Source: an uncultured Verrucomicrobia subdivision 3 bacterium
GTDB taxonomy: Bacteria > Verrucomicrobiota > Verrucomicrobiae > Limisphaerales > CAMLLE01
Assembly (NCBI GenBank): GCA_946480555.1
Contig: CAMLLE010000062.1
Span: forward strand, 1-10,248
Reading direction: 5' to 3'
Length of the DNA stretch: 10,248 bases
Positions 1 to 7,447 of the stretch are shown here, one piece after another. Made by a program: the position numbers and the translations under genes. How positions within the stretch are numbered: position 1 is the stretch's first letter; every line of letters begins with the position of its first letter. Below the pieces are notes generated by a model, which was given only the letters and a program-made list of their open reading frames with translations, did not search any database and was not told the origin of the DNA.

Positions 1-52
1 CGTTGTTGGTCAACTTGCGGAGCGGAGTAGGGATTCGGACTTTCTTTGCCAT
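1..52 (-). CDS. MoaD/ThiS-family sulfur carrier protein, N-terminal fragment
   Basis: Only the first 17 codons lie in the window and the gene runs off the left edge. The reading from the ATG at 52-50 is MAKKVRIPTPLRKLTNN. This is the usual opening of the MoaD/ThiS-like small sulfur carriers found beside threonine synthase genes: a first beta strand VRIPTPLRKLT that begins a ubiquitin-like fold. Such proteins carry sulfur as a C-terminal Gly-Gly thiocarboxylate, but that end is outside the window and unchecked. The start lies 4 nt after the threonine synthase stop on the same strand, so the two are almost certainly co-transcribed and probably translationally coupled. Family knowledge allows roles in cysteine, homocysteine, thiamine or molybdopterin synthesis; the position next to thrC favours an amino-acid role. 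The call rests on a short stretch and on context. Confidence 0.66.
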   Translation of the reverse strand, partial: MAKKVRIPTPLRKLTNN

Positions 53-56
53 AAAA

Positions 57-1331
57 TTACGCATTAACAGCTTTCACTTCATTCGCCACCAGCGCTTCAA
101 ATTCGCGCAGGCTCGGCTTGATTTCACGCGGTTTGCCGCAATGGCCATCGACGGCGTCGAGCGTCTTCAGGCCGTTGCCCGTGACGCAGATCACGGCGGA
201 ATCATTCGCGCCAATCTTGCCGGACGCGATCAATTTCTTTGTCACGCCGACGGTCACGCCGCCCGCGGTTTCTGCAAAGATGCCTTCGGTTTCCGCCAGC
301 AGGCGGATTGCATCGCGGATTTCGTCATCGGTCACGTCGTCCGCAGCAGCCGCGGTTTCCTTCATCACCTTCAACGCGTAGAAACCATCGGCAGGCGTTC
401 CGATGGCGAGCGACTTGGCAATGGTGTTCGGTTTCACCGGCTTGAAGAAGTCGAGTCCGGCTTTCTGTGCGGCGGAAATTGGCGAGCAACCGGTTGCCTG
501 CGCGCCGTGAACGTGCGTTTCGCTTTCCTTTGCAAGGCCGAGCTTCACCATTTCCTGATAGCCCTTGTGAATCTTCGTCAGCAGCGAACCGGAAGCCATT
601 GGCACAATCGTGTGCTGCGGGATTTGCCAGCCGAGCTGCTCGACGATTTCATACGCCATGCTCTTGGAACCTTCGGCGTAGTAGGGGCGCATGTTCACGT
701 TCACGAACGCCCAGCCGAACTTGCCGGCGATTTCTGCGCAAAGACGATTCACTTCATCGTAATGCCCCTTGATGCCGATCACGTTCGCGCCGTAGATGAG
801 CGAATTGAGAATCTTGCCTTGCTCGAGGTCGGATGGAATGAAGACGTAAGCTTTCAGTCCAGCTGAAGCGGCGTTCGCGGCGACGGAGTTCGCGAGATTG
901 CCGGTCGAAGCGCAGGCAACGGTGGTAAAACCAAGTTCGCGCGCGCGGCTCAAGGCAACGCTCACGACGCGGTCCTTGAACGAAAGGGTGGGGTAATTGA
1001 CCGTGTCGTTCTTGATCCAAAGCTCGCGAATGCCCACGCGCTTGGCCAATCGATCCGCCTTCACGAGCGGCGTGAAGCCAACTTGGAGTCCCACCGTAGG
1101 CTGACCGGCGACTGGAAGCAGTTCGCGATAGCGCCACATGCTTTTCGGGCGCGATTGAATGGTCTCGCGGGTGAGCGACTTCTTGATGTGATCGTAATCA
1201 TAGACGACTTCGAGCGGGCCGAAGTCGAATTCGCAGACGTGCGTGGCGGTGAGCGGGTACTCGCGGCCGCATTCGCGGCACTTGAGCGCTCTCATGAAGT
1301 TCTCGGTCTTTTCCATAAGTCTAATTTTCAT
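57..1331 (-). CDS. thrC: Threonine synthase (PLP-dependent)
   Basis: Threonine synthase converts O-phospho-L-homoserine to L-threonine and phosphate in the cytoplasm, using pyridoxal phosphate. Numbering from the longest frame (424 residues), the PLP lysine is K119 in SFKDR, the phosphate-binding ASTGN loop is at 141-145, a Gly-rich MASGS segment is at 245-249, and a second PLP-contacting motif CVTGNGLK lies at 382-389. The N-terminus carries a zinc-ribbon-like segment with C18, C21 and C33; the place where a fourth Cys is expected reads EFDFGPLEV, with Asp. The coordinates give the longest frame. The ATG at 1331 touches a palindromic repeat and has no Shine-Dalgarno, so the ATG at 1316 or, better, at 1295 (MRALKCRECG, preceded by GAGA) is the likelier true start, giving about 412 residues. 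It is followed after 4 nt by a sulfur-carrier gene. Family assignment is firm; the start is not. Confidence 0.95.
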   Translation of the reverse strand: MKIRLMEKTENFMRALKCRECGREYPLTATHVCEFDFGPLEVVYDYDHIKKSLTRETIQSRPKSMWRYRELLPVAGQPTVGLQVGFTPLVKADRLAKRVGIRELWIKNDTVNYPTLSFKDRVVSVALSRARELGFTTVACASTGNLANSVAANAASAGLKAYVFIPSDLEQGKILNSLIYGANVIGIKGHYDEVNRLCAEIAGKFGWAFVNVNMRPYYAEGSKSMAYEIVEQLGWQIPQHTIVPMASGSLLTKIHKGYQEMVKLGLAKESETHVHGAQATGCSPISAAQKAGLDFFKPVKPNTIAKSLAIGTPADGFYALKVMKETAAAADDVTDDEIRDAIRLLAETEGIFAETAGGVTVGVTKKLIASGKIGANDSAVICVTGNGLKTLDAVDGHCGKPREIKPSLREFEALVANEVKAVNA

Positions 1332-1383
1332 GGTAGGGTCGGCGCGCTGCGCCGACCGGACGCCGCAGCGCGGCGTCCCTACC
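1332..1383. repeat. Cloverleaf-type perfect palindromic element (REP-like)
   Basis: This 52-bp unit folds into three perfect 7-bp stems. The outer stem is GGTAGGG (1332-1338) with CCCTACC (1377-1383). Inside are TCGGCGC-GCT-GCGCCGA (1339-1355) and ACGCCGC-AGC-GCGGCGT (1360-1376), separated by CCGG. No base apart from the two 3-nt loops and the CCGG linker is unpaired. The layout resembles REP/BIME elements spread by Y1 (RAYT) transposases, although no such gene is in view. It sits directly against the outermost ATG of thrC, between that gene and the terminator of the next gene upstream. It lacks a T-run, so it is not an intrinsic terminator. Confidence 0.85.
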
Positions 1384-1400
1384 TGTCTCGCGAACCGGGC

Positions 1401-1434
1401 AACAAAAAACCCCTTCTCGCGTGAGAAGAGGTTT
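1401..1434 (-). terminator. Rho-independent terminator of the pectate lyase gene
   Basis: A 12-bp stem with one mismatch pairs 1407-1418 with 1423-1434 around a 4-nt loop. Read on the minus strand, the hairpin is followed by a run of T (GGGGTTTTTTGTT). It lies about 140 nt past the stop codon of the pectate-lyase-like gene and ahead of thrC, so it separates the two transcripts. Confidence 0.75.
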
Positions 1435-1463
1435 CAAACTTTGCGCGTGCTCTTCTCATTTTC

Positions 1464-1479
1464 CTCCGACGAATCGGAG
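1464..1479 (-). other. Small perfect hairpin in the pectate lyase 3' region
   Basis: CTCCGA (1464-1469) and TCGGAG (1474-1479) form a perfect 6-bp stem around a 4-nt loop. It lies in the roughly 140-nt stretch between the lyase stop codon and its terminator. No T-run follows, so it is not a second terminator. It may only stabilise the 3' end of the mRNA. No gene was seen in 1435-1576. Confidence 0.35.
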
Positions 1480-1576
1480 CTGGAATTGGCACCTGGACAT
1501 TGCATTTCGCGCTGCAACCGGTTGCCGTGGTTTCATCGGGCCAGTCCCTCGACCACTCTTTATGAGTTCGTTGCTA

Positions 1577-2917
1577 TCAACGAATGCGGATAAATTGATT
1601 GGATGCCGGTGGAGTGTCAACCGGTTTTTTCGCTGGGTTGACGCGTGAAGGTGCAGCGGAGACGCACTCATTGAGATAGACCTCGAGTTCCGTGTAACGA
1701 CCGGTTGAAATGCGGTTGCGATCATGGGGATCTTCAGGATTCAAACCTCTCCGCCGCTCCCAATCGTCGGGCATCCCGTCGGAGTCAGTGTCGAGCCGGG
1801 GCGAAAGCGGGCCTTCGGCTCGAGACAGTACGCTGCTGAATGCCAGCTCGTTGGTGATGATTTGCCCGAGTTTTCCAAATGACAGCACCTCAGCAATCAG
1901 CTGCCGGTCAATTTCGTCGCGATGGAGCGAGGCCCCAGCATTCATCAGTACGTATTCTAGTGCGTCTTCCGCCGCCATCGTCGCAATCGTCGGATAATCG
2001 AACGGCTTTTCCTGCCAGCGCACGACGCCGTAATCCACTTCGTTAATCAGCATGCCGTCCAGAATTCCATTCCGGTTTCCATCGAAGAAGTTTCCGTCGG
2101 CGAAGATGCGGAAGTTTTCGTTGCCGCGAATGAACGGCGGCTGTGCCGAGTTCGGGCCAGCGATGAAATAATTGTGCTGCACGTTGGCATGCGAGGGGCC
2201 GGCTGAATCGCCGAGAATGTAGCAGCCGCCGCGGCCCCAATTGTAAACCACATTGTTCACGTATTGGTTCACGCCTTTGACCTTCGGATTTCGCGTGTCG
2301 TTGTCGATGTATAGCGTCCGCAGAATGCTCACGCCGCCGCCGGTCTGGATGAGCCCACCGGCAGAATGCCCGTGCAGGCCCTGGGCGATGATGCAGTTCT
2401 GGATGGTGATGTTCGTGACCGCGCCGTTAATCGAAAAATTCTCGTCGCGTCCCCACGAAACCGACACGTGGTCGAAAATCATGTTGCGGCCGCGCGCGAT
2501 TGAAATCGCGTCGGAACCGGCGTCGCCTCGGATTCCCATGCGGATTCGGAAATGCCGCGCGATCGTGTCATCTGCGCCAGTGAACGAAAGGCCGTTGCCG
2601 TAAATGGTGATTCCGTGTCCCGGAGCGGTTTGACCGGCAATCGTTATTCGGGGCGAGACAGGAATTCGGCTCCGGGCCGGAATTACGCCCGCGACGCCAA
2701 AAACAACCGTCCGGTCCGGTTTGCTCACCGCATCGCGAAACGAGCCCGGTCCGGAGTCGTTCAGGTTGGTGACGCAGTAAACGGTTTTGCCACGCCCGCC
2801 AGCGGCGAATCTTCCGAATCCTTCGGCGCCGGGAAAGGCGGGCAGGGGTTCGGCGGCTGAACTTGACGTGACCAGCAAGAGCGTTGAAAGGCTGCCGGCG
2901 AGGAAATCAGATCTCAT
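1577..2917 (-). CDS. Exported pectate-lyase-like protein (right-handed beta-helix)
   Basis: The protein has 446 residues. A signal peptide covers residues 1 to about 22 (hydrophobic core STLLLV, then SSSAA before EPLPAFPG). The mature start AFPGAEGFGRFAAGGRG followed by VYCVTNLNDSGPGSFRDAV (about 27-64) is typical of the PL1-like pectate lyases of Bacteroidetes and Verrucomicrobia. Beta-helix strands run to about residue 280 (ITIAGQTAPG, MIFDHVSVSWG, ITIQNCIIAQG, NNVVYNWG). Residues 376-387 read DTDSDGMPDDWE, a calcium-binding thrombospondin-3/dockerin-like loop that often ends such enzymes. A Pro-rich tail follows. The likely role is cleavage of polygalacturonate outside the cytoplasm by beta-elimination; substrate and activity are inferred. 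The start at 2917 fits the signal peptide, though no strong ribosome binding site is visible. It has terminators on both sides, so it is probably transcribed alone. Confidence 0.88.
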   Translation of the reverse strand: MRSDFLAGSLSTLLLVTSSSAAEPLPAFPGAEGFGRFAAGGRGKTVYCVTNLNDSGPGSFRDAVSKPDRTVVFGVAGVIPARSRIPVSPRITIAGQTAPGHGITIYGNGLSFTGADDTIARHFRIRMGIRGDAGSDAISIARGRNMIFDHVSVSWGRDENFSINGAVTNITIQNCIIAQGLHGHSAGGLIQTGGGVSILRTLYIDNDTRNPKVKGVNQYVNNVVYNWGRGGCYILGDSAGPSHANVQHNYFIAGPNSAQPPFIRGNENFRIFADGNFFDGNRNGILDGMLINEVDYGVVRWQEKPFDYPTIATMAAEDALEYVLMNAGASLHRDEIDRQLIAEVLSFGKLGQIITNELAFSSVLSRAEGPLSPRLDTDSDGMPDDWERRRGLNPEDPHDRNRISTGRYTELEVYLNECVSAAPSRVNPAKKPVDTPPASNQFIRIR

Positions 2918-2968
2918 GTTAAAATTTCAAGCGGGCCAATGGCGCGCGCGCGTCCCGCGCCGGGAATG

Positions 2969-3003
2969 AAAAACCGGCGCGTGACAACCACTTCACGCGC
3001 CGG
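2969..3003 (-). terminator. Rho-independent terminator of the PATR protein gene
   Basis: A perfect 11-bp stem pairs CCGGCGCGTGA (2974-2984) with TCACGCGCCGG (2993-3003) around an 8-nt loop. On the minus strand it is followed at once by TTTTT (2973-2969). It lies 26 nt past the stop of the large beta-strand repeat gene and ahead of the pectate lyase start, so the two genes are probably separate transcripts. Confidence 0.88.
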
Positions 3004-3028
3004 ACTCATACCACAACCACCAACCACA

Positions 3029-6000
3029 TCAGGGCAGCGGTAGAGAAAGGATGAAGAATCGCTGCGGTGTCGCCGGATTGATCGCGTTTGTGAACGAGAA
3101 CGCGCCATTCACGTCGAGGACATTCGTTTCAATCGCGGTCCACGCCGACAGGGGCGAGGCGAGATTGGTCGAAGTCAGAATGTTGTAGGTGGCGCCGGGG
3201 ATTCCATTGCTGCCATTCAAGATCAGGCTGTTACCGCTGCGCGCGACACTGACTTCCGGCTGAGCGATGCCGGTTACGGAGATTGTGCCGTCCACCACGA
3301 GGTTGTTTGTCTCCCAGTCCATGCCTGCTGGCAGCGTGGGCAGAATGATGTTCTCAAATGCGCCGCCATAGCCGCCGGTGGATTGGAACAGCGTGAAGAT
3401 CTGTCCAACCGAGAAGCTTCCACCCACGTTGGTTACCAACAGCGTTCCGCTGTAACTGACGCTGGCCAGGCCCAGCACCGAATCGTTGGTACCGGCTGCG
3501 GGGTGCAATTCCATGATCGTTGTGCTTCCGGAATCCAGCTGCAGGCTGTTGATGATGGTCATGGCGCCCACCGTGCTGCCGGGCGAGAGCGTGGCACCGG
3601 AGAGGACGTTCACAAAACCTTCGATCGTTCCCGATCCAGCCAGAGTCCCGCCTTGAACCATCGTCAAGGTGTTGCCGAGCGTTCCGTTCACTTCAAGCGT
3701 TCCCGCTTCGACGGTGGTATCACCGGTGTAACCGCTGATGCCGGAGAGTGTCAGCGTGCCGGTTCCAACTTTGCGAATCGCCGTGGTGTTGCCGCTCGGG
3801 CTGTTTGAGATGCTGCCTTCGAACAGCGTGGAAAGGTTCAACGCGCCAATGGCGTAAGTCACCGTTCCCGATTGACCGCTTGCGCGTCCACGAATGGCCG
3901 TCAGCGGGCCGCCTTCCACTGCGCCAAGATCGACCGTCACACCGCCGTTGCGCGGTTCGAGGATCACGTTCCCGGACCCGAGCTTGAAATGCACGTTGGG
4001 ACTGCCGGTATTCGGGCTGGTGTCGTTATGGTTGAAACGCAACCGTGTCGAGCTGTTGCCGAGATCGACGATTCCGGAAAACGCGCTCATGCCGCCGTTG
4101 CCACCAATGGTGAATGTGCGGGCGACATCCGGTGAATTCGTGATGAGAATCGTCGCGTTGCCGCTCCACTCACCGACGAGATGTCGGTCGCCGGAAGGAA
4201 CGTTGTTGTTTAGATCGACCACGACAGTACCTGCGAAGTCGAGATTGTTCGTCATCGTGTAGGAACCGGAGATGCGCAGCCCGGCGCCGTTGCGAAGTCC
4301 AATGGAACCCGTGCCTGCGCTGCTCGCGGAACCGAGCTGAAGCACGCCGTTTGAAACCACGGTTCCACCAGCAAACGAATTGGCGCCGTTGAACACAAGC
4401 GTTCCAGGACCGTCCTTCACCAACGCGCCGGAACCGATGACCTGTCCGCTGATCGTCAGCGCAACAGTTGCATTGGAAACCACCACCCGGCCGCCGCCGG
4501 GATTCAGTGTCGCGCCGCGCGTGGTGCCGGTCGTTTCACCGAAGTAACGGAGGCTGCCGCCGTCAAATTGAAGGTTTGCTGGATCCACCGTGGCCGCGCC
4601 GATGCCGCTTCCAAATCCGGCATCCGCAATATTGTTCACCGCCAGCGTGCCGCCACCAATGATCGTGGCGCCGGTGTAGAGATTGGTCGTGACGATGGAC
4701 AATGTCCCGGAGTTCGTCTTGTTCAAGGTGCCCGCACCGGAAATGGATCCTTCGCCAAGGAACGTATAATCAGTGGCAGCATCCACCGTGATCGCCGCCG
4801 GTGACACATTGCCCACGATGCTGACGTTCGGGCGCGCCGCGCCCGCCGCATCGAAAAGCACTGTGTCGCCCGTCACGAAGAAATCCAGTGCGCCCGCGTT
4901 CAACCAGTTCGTATGGGTCAGCACATCCCAGACGTTCTGCACAGGATTGCCGGTCCAGGTGACACTGGTCGGCAAACGCACCGCAGACGCGACGATCAAG
5001 GCTATGGTCTTGGTGGAGGTGTTGTTGGTCAGCGTTCCCGAAACGCCGCTCAGGCTAAAAGCGCTCAAGTTGCCATTGAACGAACCTCCGTATTGAATCA
5101 GCGGATGAACGCTGCCTGCCGCGCCGCCACCCACAATTTCAATGGTGTTGAGGCCGCTGACATTGAGATCGCCGGTGACGACGAGCAAATCATTGTCGGG
5201 GCCAGTGGGATTCGTGGAGAGATCGAAGTGCGTGATGGCGCTGCCTGATTGGGTCAACGAACCGTTGATCGTCAGCGTTCCGGTGACTGTGTTGGTGCCG
5301 GGATTGATGATCGACGTGCCGCCGGAAATCAGATTGCCGGTGACAGTCCCGAAACCGGCGATGCTGCGCGTGGGAGGAAGCGTGTACCCGCCAGCCACCG
5401 CCGAAATATCAAACGTGGTTCCAGCGGAGAGAATCACCTGCGGGCTGGCGAGTGAGCCGGCTGTGCCGAGCGCCAGCGTCCCGTTGTCGATGTAGGTGAC
5501 GCCGGAATAGGTATTCGCGCCGCCGAGCGTCAGTGTGCCAGCGCCAGTTTTTGTGAGCGTTCCACTGCCGCTCAATACGCCATCAAGCGTGATGCTGCGT
5601 GCTACGCTGGCTTCGTCCGCCGCCTTGATGACGATCGGCCCGCCGAGCGGCAGGTTGGCGGTGCTGGTCCAATCCGCCTTTGCTCCGATGGTTCCGCCCG
5701 ACAACGTAATGGCCGCAGTGAGGCTTGCTGCTGGATTTGTGTTCACCACCAGGCCGACGGAGCCGAGATAAATGGTGCCGTTGGCAATGTTCAGCCGCGC
5801 CATCGCGTTGGCGGTCACGGCCGGGCCGTTCAGTTGAATGCCTTCCGCGGTGATGGTTCCGCCATTCACCACGAGTTCCCCGCCGACGTTGGAAAGATTT
5901 GCGGTTGTGCTTTCACCCTGGGCGTTAACGACGATGCCCTCGGAACCTTCAGTGACCAGTGTGCCGCCGTCGATGCGCAGGAATACGCGGCGTGAGCCGC

Positions 6001-7093
6001 TGTCCGCCGCGTTGTTACGGTCCGCGACGTAGAGCACGCCCTGATTGGTCCAGACGCCGCCCGTCATGATTGAATATCCGGCTGCCACGCCGACGCCGAT
6101 GCGTGCGCTGGTGGTGGTGACGACGCCATTTTCGATGCGCAGGCCGCCGCTGGTGGAAGCGCGATTGATCGTCACATCGTGGAGATTCGCTGTGCCGTCC
6201 TTGATCAGGAACCACTGGCGGCCGTCGTTGCCGCTCATTGCATAAGCCAGCCCGCCTATGAGTTCCAGGTGGCCGCTGTTCATGGTGAAACGCGTGTCGC
6301 GGCTGCGCAGGCGCAACGTTCGATCGAGGATGATCGTTCCGCCATTGTTGGTAATGGCCACACCCGCGTTGGCGTCGTTGCCGGTGCCTTCGCCCCAGGC
6401 AAACTCTCCCGCGAGATTATTTGTGCCGATGAGCGAACCGCCATCGAGGGTCAGTGCGCTGCTCGTCAGCAGATTCAACCCGGATCCGTTGCTCACCACC
6501 AGGCTGCCGCCGTTGATGTGAATCAAGCTGCCCGCGCCCACGGTGCTCGCGAGGCCGTCCGCCAGGGTCAGTGTTCCGCCGGTGTGGATCGTGACATTGG
6601 CGCTCGGATCGACAACCAGCGGGCTCGTTCCCGCGATGGCGGAAATCAACGCGCTTCCCGAAACGTTCAACGCGCCGCCGCCCTGAACAGTGGAGGTGCC
6701 GCCGTTCAATGAGGTCAGCTCACCGCCCGAATTGACGTTCAGCGTTCCGCCAATGGTCAGCGAAGGATTTCCCAAGCTCATGCCATCGAGGTTGAACCCC
6801 GCGGCGTTCACATCGAGGCTTGAGCCGCTGTTGAGGGACAGTGTCAGGAAATTCGGCGCCGCCATGGGCGCGTTGTAAGCGACCGCAGCGGCGACGATCG
6901 CGCCGATGCTGGCGTTGGTTCCAGATCCGGGAACGGCGTTGAAGCCGGTCTGATCCACGTCCCAGTTTGCGGCGGTGTTCCAATCCCCACCCGCTGAATT
7001 GGTCCAGTAAGCGGTTTGAGCGTGGCTGGAGAGACAAGTGCCGGCTGCCAGCAAGGGCAGGAGAGATAGTTTTCGCAGCAGAAGTTGTTTCAT
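3029..7093 (-). CDS. Large exported protein with autotransporter-associated beta-strand (PATR) repeats
   Basis: Read from the ATG at 7093 the protein has 1354 residues. That start gives a clean signal peptide (residues 1 to about 26, core LSLLPLLAAG, end SSHAQ); the frame stays open to 7216 but the added 41 residues are charged and would bury it. AGGGA stands about 12 nt upstream. The mature chain is Gly/Thr/Asn-rich and predicted to be beta-helical. Four PATR units of the form LxKxGxGTLxLxGxNxYxGxTxxxxGTLxL lie near residues 511-543, 788-819, 889-920 and 1105-1136. Residues about 1280-1354 form a separate module (NGIPGATYNILTSTNL... PQRFFILSLP) that I associate with verrucomicrobial exported proteins. 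No C-terminal autotransporter barrel and no PEP-CTERM anchor are present, so the export and attachment route is unknown. A surface adhesin or carbohydrate-contacting role is a guess. Confidence 0.87.
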   Translation of the reverse strand: MKQLLLRKLSLLPLLAAGTCLSSHAQTAYWTNSAGGDWNTAANWDVDQTGFNAVPGSGTNASIGAIVAAAVAYNAPMAAPNFLTLSLNSGSSLDVNAAGFNLDGMSLGNPSLTIGGTLNVNSGGELTSLNGGTSTVQGGGALNVSGSALISAIAGTSPLVVDPSANVTIHTGGTLTLADGLASTVGAGSLIHINGGSLVVSNGSGLNLLTSSALTLDGGSLIGTNNLAGEFAWGEGTGNDANAGVAITNNGGTIILDRTLRLRSRDTRFTMNSGHLELIGGLAYAMSGNDGRQWFLIKDGTANLHDVTINRASTSGGLRIENGVVTTTSARIGVGVAAGYSIMTGGVWTNQGVLYVADRNNAADSGSRRVFLRIDGGTLVTEGSEGIVVNAQGESTTANLSNVGGELVVNGGTITAEGIQLNGPAVTANAMARLNIANGTIYLGSVGLVVNTNPAASLTAAITLSGGTIGAKADWTSTANLPLGGPIVIKAADEASVARSITLDGVLSGSGTLTKTGAGTLTLGGANTYSGVTYIDNGTLALGTAGSLASPQVILSAGTTFDISAVAGGYTLPPTRSIAGFGTVTGNLISGGTSIINPGTNTVTGTLTINGSLTQSGSAITHFDLSTNPTGPDNDLLVVTGDLNVSGLNTIEIVGGGAAGSVHPLIQYGGSFNGNLSAFSLSGVSGTLTNNTSTKTIALIVASAVRLPTSVTWTGNPVQNVWDVLTHTNWLNAGALDFFVTGDTVLFDAAGAARPNVSIVGNVSPAAITVDAATDYTFLGEGSISGAGTLNKTNSGTLSIVTTNLYTGATIIGGGTLAVNNIADAGFGSGIGAATVDPANLQFDGGSLRYFGETTGTTRGATLNPGGGRVVVSNATVALTISGQVIGSGALVKDGPGTLVFNGANSFAGGTVVSNGVLQLGSASSAGTGSIGLRNGAGLRISGSYTMTNNLDFAGTVVVDLNNNVPSGDRHLVGEWSGNATILITNSPDVARTFTIGGNGGMSAFSGIVDLGNSSTRLRFNHNDTSPNTGSPNVHFKLGSGNVILEPRNGGVTVDLGAVEGGPLTAIRGRASGQSGTVTYAIGALNLSTLFEGSISNSPSGNTTAIRKVGTGTLTLSGISGYTGDTTVEAGTLEVNGTLGNTLTMVQGGTLAGSGTIEGFVNVLSGATLSPGSTVGAMTIINSLQLDSGSTTIMELHPAAGTNDSVLGLASVSYSGTLLVTNVGGSFSVGQIFTLFQSTGGYGGAFENIILPTLPAGMDWETNNLVVDGTISVTGIAQPEVSVARSGNSLILNGSNGIPGATYNILTSTNLASPLSAWTAIETNVLDVNGAFSFTNAINPATPQRFFILSLPLP

Positions 7094-7447
7094 ATGGATG
7101 AGTTTTCCCTGGGGACGGCGCCGAGCGATCCGGTGAGCCGAACCGCACTCGTGGTTGTATTGGTCTGGGTTGCTGAACACTCGGAAATACGAATGCGCCG
7201 CCACCTGCGGCTTCATTCGGATTCTGGTGTTCTACGCCATCGCGCCCCGGAAACGCCATCCATCAAATGGTGTATTTGCGGTTCAGCCCTAGAGGACCAA
7301 TGAGCGGCGGCTGAGTTGAAAATGTATTCGCCTCGTGCGCGCTATCATCCCTTGAATTCGGGACCGAGGACTGATGGGACGAGACAGTGAGCCAGAAAAA
7401 TTGCGCGTCCCGGACTGAATCAGAAACCAATCAACAGAAGTGCGCCA
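7094..7447. other. Intergenic region upstream of the PATR gene; no gene seen
   Basis: This 354-bp stretch separates the M23 peptidase stop from the PATR gene start, both on the minus strand. It should contain the PATR promoter and leader and the end of the peptidase transcript. No convincing sigma-70-type -35/-10 pair and no stem plus T-run was found. A weak GCCGC/GCGGC stem near 7195-7215 is the only local structure noticed. The open frame through 7094-7216 is an in-frame extension of the PATR gene without coding character. Confidence 0.5.

Noticed and set aside
3..866. A 287-codon open frame on the plus strand.
   Set aside because: It is antisense to threonine synthase, whose active-site motifs are all intact.
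2914..3108. A 64-codon minus-strand frame across the PATR gene end.
   Set aside because: It overlaps the PATR stop and its terminator and shows no coding character.
3029..7093. Classical type V autotransporter.
   Set aside because: The C-terminus has no 250-300-residue beta-barrel with alternating aromatic strands; it ends in a small globular module.
7094..7216. N-terminal extension of the PATR protein by 41 residues.
   Set aside because: It would place a charged segment before a standard signal peptide, and the ATG at 7093 already has a plausible upstream AGGGA.
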